Counted from the first letter of the stretch, positions 1 through 5,810 are shown. The stretch: DNA of 5,810 bases from an uncultured Anaerolineae bacterium (GCA_937129505.1 CAKZNJ010000045.1:1-5810); one strand, 5' to 3'. The notes: generated from the sequence alone by a model not told the origin. Numbers and translations: made by a program.

Positions 1-1
1 C

Positions 2-244
2 GCGGTTAACATCCTCTACCGAAAGGTGATTGAGAAAGCAGAAGACCCGGCGGCAGAAAGAGCTAGATTAGTAGAACAATACCGGGCGCAGTTCAATAAC
101 CCGTATTACGCTGCAAAGGCTGGTTATGTAGATGATGTCATTGAACCACGAGAGACTCGTCCTAAAGTGATTGCATCCCTCGCTGCCTTAAGAGATAAAT
201 TTTCCTCCGCACCACCACGTAAACACGGCAATATTCCAATGTAG
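2..244 (+). CDS. mmdA: methylmalonyl-CoA decarboxylase alpha subunit (carboxyltransferase), C-terminal fragment
   Basis: Only the last 80 residues are present; the frame is open from base 2, so the 5' part lies outside the window. The fragment begins AVNILYRK and ends in PPRKHGNIPM. It also holds NPYYAAKAGYVDDVIEPRET. This is the standard C-terminus of the PccB/MmdA carboxyltransferase family, whose crotonase-fold subunits move CO2 between an acyl-CoA and carrier-bound biotin. The fragment alone cannot separate a biotin-dependent acyl-CoA carboxylase from a decarboxylase. The OadG-like, biotin carrier and OadB-like genes that follow favour the cytoplasmic alpha subunit of a Na+-pumping methylmalonyl-CoA decarboxylase. 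Oxaloacetate decarboxylase alpha subunits belong to a different family, which argues against that enzyme. The next gene starts 20 bp after the stop. Confidence 0.88.
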   Translation, partial: AVNILYRKVIEKAEDPAAERARLVEQYRAQFNNPYYAAKAGYVDDVIEPRETRPKVIASLAALRDKFSSAPPRKHGNIPM

Positions 245-254
245 CTACCCTTGA

Positions 255-259
255 GAGGT
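255..259 (+). promoter_or_regulatory. ribosome binding site of the mmdD-like gene
   Basis: GAGGT lies 5 bases before the ATG at 265 but only 2 bases before the in-frame ATG at 262. The spacing favours 265 as the start codon. Confidence 0.55.
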
Positions 260-264
260 CTATG

Positions 265-603
265 ATGTCCAACATATATTTGGCTTTTCAAATTACGCTC
301 ATTGGCATGCTGTTGATCTTTTCTGCCATGATCTTATTATGGACGATTCTATCCTTGTCTATTTTCTTATTGACAAAAATGCAGCCAAGCCCTGCTCCAG
401 AACAAGAATATGAGGTTAAAGAAGAGTCGGACGAGTTAGAACGGATGAGGCAACATGCGGTTGCAGTTGCGGTTACTACCGCTCTTCATCAACGGTCAAT
501 GGCAGGCCCGGGCCGTTTTCCCTTACCACCCACGGCGTTTGTTTCCGCTTGGCAAGCTGTTTTGCGCAGTCACATCCTCAATAAACGGGGGATGATCAAA
601 TGA
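265..603 (+). CDS. mmdD: OadG-like membrane anchor subunit of Na+-pumping decarboxylase (delta subunit)
   Basis: A protein of 112 residues from the ATG at 265; an ATG one codon upstream (262) sits too close to the ribosome binding site. Residues about 5-36 form one hydrophobic helix. A Pro/Glu-rich charged linker follows (about 40-62), then an Ala/Val-rich stretch. The tail contains PLPPTAF and AWQAVLRS near the C-terminus. One N-terminal helix with a soluble tail is the architecture of OadG/MmdD subunits, which tether the carboxyltransferase and biotin carrier to the membrane beta subunit and help assembly. Sequence conservation in this family is low, so the call rests on architecture plus position between the carboxyltransferase and biotin carrier genes. 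It overlaps the next gene by 4 bp (ATGA), which suggests translational coupling. Confidence 0.8.
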   Translation: MSNIYLAFQITLIGMLLIFSAMILLWTILSLSIFLLTKMQPSPAPEQEYEVKEESDELERMRQHAVAVAVTTALHQRSMAGPGRFPLPPTAFVSAWQAVLRSHILNKRGMIK

Positions 604-1043
604 AATATAAAGTCAAAATACACGATAAAATGTTTGAGGTCGAAATCGAAAACCTCGACCAAAGGCCAATCCTTGCTCATGTAGATGGCTATACCTATGA
701 AATATACCCCGTCGAGGAGAAGCCCGAAAAAAGCGTCAAGAAAGAACCAAGTTTCCCGAACAACCTGTCCCAAACCCCAAAAACAACTGTAAATACGACT
801 TCATCTCGTTCACTAGACACGGTCAAGTCCCCCATTCCAGGGATTGTAACCAGTATAGAGGTTATTGCTGGTCAAGAAGTAAATGAGGGTGATCCGCTGT
901 GTGTAATTGAAGCCATGAAAATGAAAAACACGATTCGTTCCCCTCGTCAAGGCGTAATCAAGTTCATCCCGATTCAGGTTGGAAAACATGTTCGTCATAA
1001 TGAAATCCTATTTGAATTTGAGGGGGAAATCAAAACAGAATGA
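600..1043 (+). CDS. mmdC: biotin carboxyl carrier protein of methylmalonyl-CoA decarboxylase (gamma subunit)
   Basis: A protein of 147 residues in three parts. Residues 1-39 form a small N-terminal beta-rich region (MKYKVKIHDKMFEVEIE). Residues about 41-75 form a flexible linker rich in Pro, Ser, Thr and Lys. Residues about 76-141 form a biotinyl domain beginning VKSPIPGIVTSI. The biotinylation motif EAMKM occupies 104-108, so Lys107 (codon 918-920) is the predicted attachment site. The biotin arm would take CO2 from the alpha subunit and deliver carboxybiotin to the beta subunit, where its decarboxylation drives Na+ export. A G-rich stretch at 587-591, 8 bases before the ATG, may act as the ribosome binding site within the end of mmdD. 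It overlaps mmdD and mmdB by 4 bp each. Biotinylation needs a BirA-type ligase encoded elsewhere. Confidence 0.93.
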   Translation: MKYKVKIHDKMFEVEIENLDQRPILAHVDGYTYEIYPVEEKPEKSVKKEPSFPNNLSQTPKTTVNTTSSRSLDTVKSPIPGIVTSIEVIAGQEVNEGDPLCVIEAMKMKNTIRSPRQGVIKFIPIQVGKHVRHNEILFEFEGEIKTE

Positions 1044-2161
1044 ATCCTTTTTTGTCCGGCTTGCTAGATCTTCTAAATGGTTTCCAAGCAATTACTCCGG
1101 CAAAGCTATTAATGATTACCGCTGGCTTGCTGTTAGTCTATCTTGCGATTGCAAAGCAGTATGAGCCGGTTTTACTTCTTCCTATTGGTTTTGGCTGTAT
1201 CGTAACGAATCTCCCCTTCTCTGCCCTGAGCGGCGAGCACGGCTTTCTGACCTTACTCTACCAAACAGGAATTGTAACCGAATTGTTTCCCCTATTAATT
1301 TTTATCGGTGTGGGGGCGATGATCGATTTTAGTCCTTTATTATCGAAACCCTCCCTATTGGTATTTGGTGCTGCGGGACAATTTGGGATATTCGGGACAC
1401 TAATCTTGGCGACGTTGCTCGGCTATCCTATTCCTCAGGCCGCTTCCATTGGTGTGATTGGGGCAATCGACGGACCTACCTCGATTTATGTTGCTTCGAA
1501 ACTAGCCCCTGAACTTCTTGCTCCGATCGCAGTCGCAGCCTACTCCTATATGAGTCTAATTCCGGTTATTCAGCCACCAATTATGAGATGGGTTACGAAT
1601 AAAAGGGAAAGAGCTGCCAAAATGGCCTACATCGAAAAACCTGTGTCTAAAACAACGCGGGTTATCTTTCCACTTGGGGTTACAATTCTTGTGTCGATAA
1701 TCGTTCCAGATGCAGCGCCATTGATCAGTATGTTGATGTTAGGCAATCTGTTACGAGAGAGCGGCGTAGTTGAAAGGCTAAGTAAAGCTGCCCAAAATGA
1801 AATCATCAACGTCTCAACCTTATTTTTAGGATTGGCAATCGGATCAACGATGAGCGCCGAAAATTTCATTCGTTTGGATACCTTGATTGTGCTTCTCTTG
1901 GGATTACTCGCATTTGCCTTAGACACATTCGTGGGCCTTCTATTTGGTAAATTTGCTTATTGGCTGACCAAAGGAAAAATAAATCCTTTGATTGGTGCTG
2001 CAGGGATTAGTGCCTTTCCAATGGCCGGAAGACTGGCAGCCCAGATAGCAAATGACGAGAATCCCGATAATTTTATCATTATGCAAGCTATGGCAACCAA
2101 TACCGCTGGGCAAATTGCTAGCGTTATTGCGGGTGGAGTTTTACTAGCGTTAGTCCGCTAA
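1040..2161 (+). CDS. mmdB: Na+-translocating decarboxylase beta subunit (methylmalonyl-CoA decarboxylase)
   Basis: A 373-residue polytopic membrane protein of the OadB/MmdB/GcdB family, which decarboxylates carboxybiotin and moves Na+ outward. Hydrophobic segments lie near 22-38, 44-60, 80-97, 105-128, 158-180, 207-222, 258-270, 280-307 and 355-372. GAIDGPTSIY (141-150) is the family's re-entrant GxxDGPT motif, and NPLIGAAGISAFPMAGR spans 315-331. By spacing, five residues known to be essential in Klebsiella OadB (D203, Y229, N373, G377, S382) plus its R389 have counterparts here: D144, Y170, N315, G319, S324 and R331. The Na+ site therefore looks intact. The length fits the shorter MmdB/GcdB class. 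The C-terminal motif is diverged (NTAGQI where OadB has GPNVAGVI). The start codon lies in an ATGA overlap with mmdC. Confidence 0.93.
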   Translation: MNPFLSGLLDLLNGFQAITPAKLLMITAGLLLVYLAIAKQYEPVLLLPIGFGCIVTNLPFSALSGEHGFLTLLYQTGIVTELFPLLIFIGVGAMIDFSPLLSKPSLLVFGAAGQFGIFGTLILATLLGYPIPQAASIGVIGAIDGPTSIYVASKLAPELLAPIAVAAYSYMSLIPVIQPPIMRWVTNKRERAAKMAYIEKPVSKTTRVIFPLGVTILVSIIVPDAAPLISMLMLGNLLRESGVVERLSKAAQNEIINVSTLFLGLAIGSTMSAENFIRLDTLIVLLLGLLAFALDTFVGLLFGKFAYWLTKGKINPLIGAAGISAFPMAGRLAAQIANDENPDNFIIMQAMATNTAGQIASVIAGGVLLALVR

Positions 2162-2166
2162 TTAGC
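2157..2166 (+). other. 10-bp perfect palindrome across the mmdB stop codon
   Basis: GCTAATTAGC is its own reverse complement and includes the TAA stop of mmdB (2159-2161). It lies at the start of the 35-bp gap before the aminotransferase gene. Just upstream, TAGCG (2145-2149) and CGCTA (2156-2160) could pair as a 5-bp stem with a 6-base loop. CTAGCGTTA also occurs twice (2118-2126 and 2144-2152). No T-run follows, so it does not look like an intrinsic terminator. It could be a protein site or chance; I assign no function. Confidence 0.2.
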
Positions 2167-2181
2167 AATAGATCACCGTTT

Positions 2182-2188
2182 GGAGGGT
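2182..2188 (+). promoter_or_regulatory. strong ribosome binding site of the aminotransferase gene
   Basis: GGAGGGT lies 8 bases before the ATG at 2197. It is the clearest Shine-Dalgarno sequence in the window and fixes this start. It sits in the largest gap of the cluster (35 bp), so this gene can be translated independently of mmdB, unlike the genes with ATGA overlaps. Confidence 0.8.
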
Positions 2189-2196
2189 AAAAGTTA

Positions 2197-3414
2197 ATGA
2201 CCATAAGCCATTTAGCTAGGGCGATTGCAGAATCGCCAACGCTGAAGTTGAATGAAGAAGCTCGAGTTCTTCGTGAACGAGGAGAATCGGTTATTCATTT
2301 GGGTATTGGCGAACCGAAGAACAAAGCACCTATAACCGCAATCTTGTCTGCGGCGGCTAAAATTAGCTCTGGAGAGGTGAAGTATTCGCCTCCGGATGGT
2401 ACGCCTTCACTGAAGAAAGCAATTATTCGCTATACGGAAGAGAATTATGGACGCTTTGTTGCGCCAGAGAATATCGTTGTGTCATCGGGGGCAAAATTTT
2501 CGCTCTACAACTTGTTTTATGCGCTGATTGACCCCCAAGATGAAGTGGTCATTTTCGCTCCTTACTGGGTAAGTTACCCGGAGATCATCAAAATGGTCAA
2601 CGGCATTCCCGTTGTGGTCACTCCAGAAGACGGAAGTTTTCATCCCCGCTTTGAAGATTTAGAAAAAGCGGTTACCTCTTATACGAAAGCGATTATTGTC
2701 AACAGCCCCAATAATCCCTCAGGCATCCTATACCGAGAAGAGTTTATCGCAGAGGTGGTCGATTTCTGTGAACGGAAGGGGATTTATTTAATCATGGACG
2801 ATATCTACCATAAACTGGTTTTTGATCACAAGACTACACCTTCTCCCTATCAATTTACCCAAAAAGACATCGAAAACACGAAAATCATTGTCGTCAATGG
2901 TGTCTCTAAGTTATACGGAATGACGGGTTTCCGGATAGGCTGGGTGGTAACCAATCGAAAATTAGCTGCGGTGTTACACAATATTCAAGCTCAAACTGAA
3001 TCCTGTCCCTCTATCATCTTGCAATCTGCCGCGGAAGGGGCGCTAAATGGCATGCAGTCTGTTGTTGAAAGTTTAAGGCTAACAATTGAAAATAATCGGA
3101 ATGTAATTCTCCAAGAACTCAAGACAATTAACGGAATCCGAGTGACTCCACCCGATGGGACGTTTTATTGTCTGCCGGATTTTAGAGCATATTCGCATGA
3201 TTCTGTCGAGCTAGCCAATTTTCTGCTTCGCAAAGCCTATGTGGTCACCGTCCCCGGTAAAGAATTTGGTATGGAAGGATACATCCGCTTGAGTTTCGCC
3301 GGCAGTGTGAAGGACATCATGACCGGAATCGAGCGGATACGATGGGCTCTCGACCCCAATGCCCCACCTGAAATTTTCATTGGTGATCGTCGTGTGGTAA
3401 GGGATTGGCTATGA
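2197..3414 (+). CDS. PLP-dependent aminotransferase, class I, probable aspartate aminotransferase
   Basis: A 405-residue cytoplasmic fold-type I PLP enzyme. Visible motifs, in order, are LGIGEP (35-40), KYSPPDGTPSL (62-72), SSGAKFSLYNLF (96-107), APYWVSYPE (121-129), VNSPNNPSG (168-176), MDDIY (200-204), GVSKLYGMTGFRIGW (235-249) and GYIRLSF (361-367). Lys238 should form the Schiff base. Asn173, Asp201, Tyr204 and Arg246 are the expected cofactor contacts, and Arg364 should bind the substrate alpha-carboxylate. Lys100 matches the lysine of Thermus-type (subgroup Ib) aspartate aminotransferases that binds the side-chain carboxylate. Aspartate/oxaloacetate with glutamate/2-oxoglutarate is therefore the likely reaction, though subgroup Ib enzymes may also use prephenate. 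About 20 residues after RIRWAL (380-385) extend past the usual family end. Its stop overlaps pckA by 4 bp. Aspartate specificity is inferred; names such as aspB or aspC would be conventional. Confidence 0.9.
   Translation: MTISHLARAIAESPTLKLNEEARVLRERGESVIHLGIGEPKNKAPITAILSAAAKISSGEVKYSPPDGTPSLKKAIIRYTEENYGRFVAPENIVVSSGAKFSLYNLFYALIDPQDEVVIFAPYWVSYPEIIKMVNGIPVVVTPEDGSFHPRFEDLEKAVTSYTKAIIVNSPNNPSGILYREEFIAEVVDFCERKGIYLIMDDIYHKLVFDHKTTPSPYQFTQKDIENTKIIVVNGVSKLYGMTGFRIGWVVTNRKLAAVLHNIQAQTESCPSIILQSAAEGALNGMQSVVESLRLTIENNRNVILQELKTINGIRVTPPDGTFYCLPDFRAYSHDSVELANFLLRKAYVVTVPGKEFGMEGYIRLSFAGSVKDIMTGIERIRWALDPNAPPEIFIGDRRVVRDWL
3399..3404 (+). promoter_or_regulatory. ribosome binding site that decides the pckA start
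   Basis: AAGGGA lies 6 bases before the ATG at 3411 and directly abuts an in-frame TTG at 3405. Only the ATG has usable spacing, and it also creates the ATGA overlap (3411-3414) used at other junctions here. Confidence 0.65.
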
Positions 3415-5057
3415 ATAACCTGCTTAATATTTCTACACCCGCTGAGAGCATTGCAGATTCGTTCAAATCAGAATATGGGTTGGGCTTTCTCGGTTTGGGC
3501 AACCTGCGCAAGGTCTACTGGAATTTGTCTGTTGAGTCCCTTTACGAGGAAATTATCTTTCGTTCCGAAGGCCGAATTACCCGCGGTGGTGCAATTGTTG
3601 TCAATACCGGGAAACATACTGCGAGGGCAGCAGATGACAAGGTCATCGTCTGTGAAAGTGAGACCGAGAATGACGTATGGTGGGGCCAGTACAATCGTCC
3701 TTATGACCCTAAGCAGTTTCACGAGTTATTCAACCGCATTCAGGGCTACCTTCAAGGTAAAGATGTTTTTATTCAAGATTGTTATGTTGGAGCTGACCCA
3801 AGCTGTCGGCTCCCTATTCGAGTCATCACTGAGATGGCTTGGCATAGCCTGTTCGCCCGAAACATGTTCTTAAGTGCTCAAGATCGAGAAGCTTACCGTC
3901 AACATATCCCTGAATTTACCTTGGTCGCTGTCCCATCCTTTAGGGCGTTTCCTTCAATTGACTCGACAGTAAGAAATACGATTATCGCCATTAGTTTTGA
4001 GCAAAAGTTGTGTATTATTGGCAACTCAGGTTATGCGGGGGAAATAAAGAAATCTGCTTTCACAATTATGAACTATCTGCTACCAAAATTAGGGGTGCTG
4101 CCGATGCATTGTTCGGCAAATATGGGAAAGCAGGGAGATGTTGCTTTGTTCTTTGGCTTATCGGGTACAGGGAAAACTACTCTCTCTGCAGACCCTAACC
4201 GATATTTAATTGGCGATGACGAACACGGTTGGTCAGACGAAGGAATTTTCAATTTTGAGGGTGGATGTTATGCCAAAGTAATTGGTCTTTCTCCTACTGC
4301 AGAGCCTCAAATTTATGCCTGTACAAAGCGCTTTGGGACAATCCTTGAAAATGTAATTTATGATCCCATTTCGCGTTTAATCGATCTAGATGACGACACA
4401 ATAACTGAGAACACTCGAGCTTCCTATCCACTTGAATTCATTGAGAACGCTTGTCTTGAGAAGCGAGGACCTCACCCGAAAAATATTATCTTCCTTACCT
4501 GTGATGCCTCCGGAGTGATGCCACCGATTGCCCGATTAACCCTTGATCAGGCAATCTACCATTTTATCTCCGGTTATACCGCCAAAGTAGCTGGAACGGA
4601 AATCGGTTTGCGGGAAGAACCCGAAATAACCTTTAGTCCATGCTTTGGCGGCCCCTTTATGGTCTTTCATCCCGCTCGGTACGCAAACCTATTGCGGAAT
4701 AAAATTGAACGCTATCGTACCAATTGTTGGTTGATCAATACGGGCTGGGTCGGAGGACCTTATGGAATTGGCAAACGAATCAGTATTGAATACACGCGGC
4801 GTATTTTAGATGCTGTGCTAACTGGGGAATTGCTAGATGTCGAGTATCAGGAAGATCCAGTCTTCGGTTTTGCAGTTCCCCAGCAATGCCCTAGCGTGCC
4901 GCAGACAATCTTGAACCCTTCGAACGCCTGGCAGAGCGAGGAGACCTACTATCGGAGATATAAAAGCCTTGCCTCTAGGTTTATTGATAACTTCAAGAAA
5001 TTCGAAGACCATTTTCCCCGCCAAATCAAAGAAGCAGGGCCCAAGATTAATTTATAG
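3411..5057 (+). CDS. pckA: phosphoenolpyruvate carboxykinase (ATP)
   Basis: A 548-residue cytoplasmic enzyme (E. coli PckA has 540) that interconverts oxaloacetate + ATP and PEP + CO2 + ADP. The nucleotide loop GLSGTGKTT is at 249-257 (Lys255, Thr256), and IGDDEHGW holds Asp269/Asp270. The metal and substrate residues of the E. coli enzyme have counterparts: Tyr208 and Lys214 in YAGEIKKSAF, His233 in MHCSAN, Lys289 in GGCYAK, Arg336 in ENTRASYP, and Arg72 for E. coli Arg65. NTGWVGGPYGIGKRISI (443-459) is the conserved C-terminal segment, with a short insertion relative to E. coli. Around Arg72 the loop reads ARAADDK where GRSPKDK is usual; this is the one unusual active-site feature. The P-loop identifies the ATP family rather than the GTP one. 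The 5' end overlaps the aminotransferase gene (ATGA); the 3' end overlaps the minus-strand gene by 6 bp. Confidence 0.95.
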   Translation: MNNLLNISTPAESIADSFKSEYGLGFLGLGNLRKVYWNLSVESLYEEIIFRSEGRITRGGAIVVNTGKHTARAADDKVIVCESETENDVWWGQYNRPYDPKQFHELFNRIQGYLQGKDVFIQDCYVGADPSCRLPIRVITEMAWHSLFARNMFLSAQDREAYRQHIPEFTLVAVPSFRAFPSIDSTVRNTIIAISFEQKLCIIGNSGYAGEIKKSAFTIMNYLLPKLGVLPMHCSANMGKQGDVALFFGLSGTGKTTLSADPNRYLIGDDEHGWSDEGIFNFEGGCYAKVIGLSPTAEPQIYACTKRFGTILENVIYDPISRLIDLDDDTITENTRASYPLEFIENACLEKRGPHPKNIIFLTCDASGVMPPIARLTLDQAIYHFISGYTAKVAGTEIGLREEPEITFSPCFGGPFMVFHPARYANLLRNKIERYRTNCWLINTGWVGGPYGIGKRISIEYTRRILDAVLTGELLDVEYQEDPVFGFAVPQQCPSVPQTILNPSNAWQSEETYYRRYKSLASRFIDNFKKFEDHFPRQIKEAGPKINL

Positions 5058-5267
5058 AGACCAAGCTAAAAGAATACCGACAATGGCGATGATTAAGCCA
5101 AGATGTAAAAAAAGGTTAGCTTCGATAATGAAAACACCATTTGTAGGCAGAAACTGAAGGATTCCATTCAGGACAATCAAGAACAGCCCGAGGATTGGTA
5201 ATAGCCCTTTTCGATGAGCAAAGTAGTTAGCTAACCTATCTAAGGAACGGTTGATCAAATCTTTCAT
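5052..5267 (-). CDS. small two-helix membrane protein of unknown function
   Basis: A 71-residue protein I cannot assign to a named family. A basic, amphipathic N-terminus (MKDLINRSLDRLANYFAHRK, 1-20) precedes two hydrophobic segments at about 22-40 and 47-70, joined by a short FLPTNG turn. The charge pattern predicts both termini inside, as a helical hairpin in the cytoplasmic membrane. It is likely real: the start codon overlaps the hflX stop as ATGA (5264-5267), a possible ribosome binding site (GGGAG, minus strand, 5283-5279) lies upstream, and the composition is that of a membrane protein. No other gene explains 5058-5263. The stop codon lies inside the end of pckA. I have an impression of similar short proteins next to hflX in Chloroflexota, but cannot verify it. 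Role unknown. Confidence 0.7.
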   Translation of the reverse strand: MKDLINRSLDRLANYFAHRKGLLPILGLFLIVLNGILQFLPTNGVFIIEANLFLHLGLIIAIVGILLAWSL

Positions 5268-5810
5268 AAATCTTGTTTCTCCCGAAAAATCTCAACCTGA
5301 TTTGATAGACACACATAGGGGGTATATTTGGCAAGATGCCTGCCTGGAATTTGTCCTTGGATAAGGACATTTTTTCCTGTATAGGTGATTTGTTCAACAA
5401 CCCCTTCATTTGAGATTAATTGGACGAGATAAGATTCTTGTACTGGTATTTCAACGGTAATCGGATGGTGGCGGACAAACAGAAATTCTTCCAATTTTTG
5501 GATTAGTTCTTCAATTCCCAATCCATAGCGAGCAGAGATTGCCACCGAGTTGGGATATGCTTGCATGAGCTCTAAAGTTTGATCGGGATAACGTAGTAGA
5601 TCAATTTTATTGAGAACTGAAAAAATAGGCAGATGATCCGCCTCAATTTCTTTTAGGGTTTGAAAGACAGCTTGAGCTTGTTGATGAGCTGTTATTTGGG
5701 ATATATCTAAGACATGCAGTAAGAGATCAGCATCTGCTATCTCTTCTAAAGTAGCTCGAAAAGCAGCTATCAGAGGAGTAGGTAGTTTTTGAATGAAGCC
5801 CACCGTATCG
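5264..5810 (-). CDS. hflX: GTPase HflX, C-terminal part (runs off the window edge)
   Basis: The frame is open to the right edge, so the N-terminal HflX domain and the P-loop are missing; 181 residues are visible. They begin DTVGFIQKLP, the G3 motif with the HflX-typical continuation, followed by LIAAFRATLEE and ADLLLHVLDIS. The G4 motif NKID is encoded at 5611-5600 and the G5 SAR at about 5536-5528. A C-terminal domain of about 70 residues follows (from about VEIPVQESYLVQL). DTVGF plus the KLP and FRATLEE segments are diagnostic of HflX rather than Era, EngA or Obg. HflX binds the 50S ribosomal subunit and splits stalled or hibernating 70S ribosomes, especially under heat or antibiotic stress. 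Its stop overlaps the start of the small membrane protein gene by 4 bp. Confidence 0.93.
   Translation of the reverse strand, partial: DTVGFIQKLPTPLIAAFRATLEEIADADLLLHVLDISQITAHQQAQAVFQTLKEIEADHLPIFSVLNKIDLLRYPDQTLELMQAYPNSVAISARYGLGIEELIQKLEEFLFVRHHPITVEIPVQESYLVQLISNEGVVEQITYTGKNVLIQGQIPGRHLAKYTPYVCLSNQVEIFREKQDL

Noticed and set aside
636..656. Possible hairpin GAGGT/ACCTC early in mmdC
   Set aside because: Only about 5 bp of stem with an 11-base loop inside conserved coding sequence and no T-run; expected by chance.
570..998. Two minus-strand open frames (570-773, 813-998) under mmdC
   Set aside because: Both are antisense to the biotin carrier gene, whose motif and overlaps are firmly supported; neither has independent support.
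1627..1926. Minus-strand open frame of 99 codons inside mmdB
   Set aside because: It is antisense to a well-conserved membrane subunit, has no recognisable motif, and is explained as a shadow frame.
2..2161. Oxaloacetate or glutaconyl-CoA decarboxylase instead of methylmalonyl-CoA decarboxylase
   Set aside because: The OadA alpha subunit belongs to a different carboxyltransferase family. The C-terminus seen here (PPRKHGNIPM) is the PccB/MmdA type, and the A-D-C-B order fits mmd. The full alpha subunit would be needed to settle it.
3405..3410. TTG at 3405 as the pckA start
   Set aside because: The ribosome binding site AAGGGA directly abuts it, leaving no spacer. The ATG at 3411 has a 6-base spacer and an ATGA overlap.
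3451..3873. Plus-strand open frame of 140 codons inside pckA
   Set aside because: It lies wholly within conserved pckA coding sequence in another frame and resembles no known protein.
4969..5157. Plus-strand open frame of 62 codons across the pckA end
   Set aside because: It overlaps the pckA 3' end and the antisense of the small membrane protein gene, with no good ribosome binding site and no domain-like sequence.
5264..5803. GTG at 5803 as the start of a short minus-strand gene
   Set aside because: That codon is the Val of the HflX G3 motif DTVGF, and the frame stays open to the window edge, so this is the inside of hflX.

Overview
The window carries one plus-strand gene cluster of about 5 kb and, meeting it tail to tail, a minus-strand pair that runs off the right edge. 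Every stretch is protein coding. The only gaps are 17 bp (245-261) and 35 bp (2162-2196). I see no RNA genes, insertion sequences, CRISPR arrays or convincing terminators.

Plus strand, left to right: the 3' end of a carboxyltransferase alpha subunit (mmdA type), a one-helix membrane anchor (mmdD/OadG-like), a biotin carrier protein (mmdC) and a polytopic beta subunit (mmdB). The order A-D-C-B is that of the sodium-pumping methylmalonyl-CoA decarboxylase operon of Propionigenium modestum. Then come a class I aspartate-type aminotransferase and an ATP-dependent phosphoenolpyruvate carboxykinase (pckA). Minus strand, reading from the right edge: the C-terminal half of the ribosome-associated GTPase HflX, then a 71-residue two-helix membrane protein of unknown function.

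The parts fit a C4/C3 acid module. The decarboxylase would convert methylmalonyl-CoA to propionyl-CoA and CO2 while exporting Na+. The aminotransferase would interconvert aspartate and oxaloacetate, and PckA would interconvert oxaloacetate and PEP with ATP/ADP. Such a set suits an anaerobe or facultative anaerobe that ferments amino acids or organic acids by the succinate/propionate route. The direction of flux cannot be read from the sequence.

The genes are packed tightly. Four junctions use a 4-bp ATGA overlap (600-603, 1040-1043, 3411-3414, and 5264-5267 on the minus strand), and the two convergent units share 6 bp at their stop codons (5052-5057). The organism is bacterial. From the general look of the proteins I lean towards Chloroflexota (Anaerolineae-like), but this is an impression, not a demonstration. 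No exotic system is evident. The items most worth a second look are the small membrane protein coupled to hflX, the unusual substrate-binding loop of PckA, and the linkage of the Na+ pump to aminotransferase and PEPCK.
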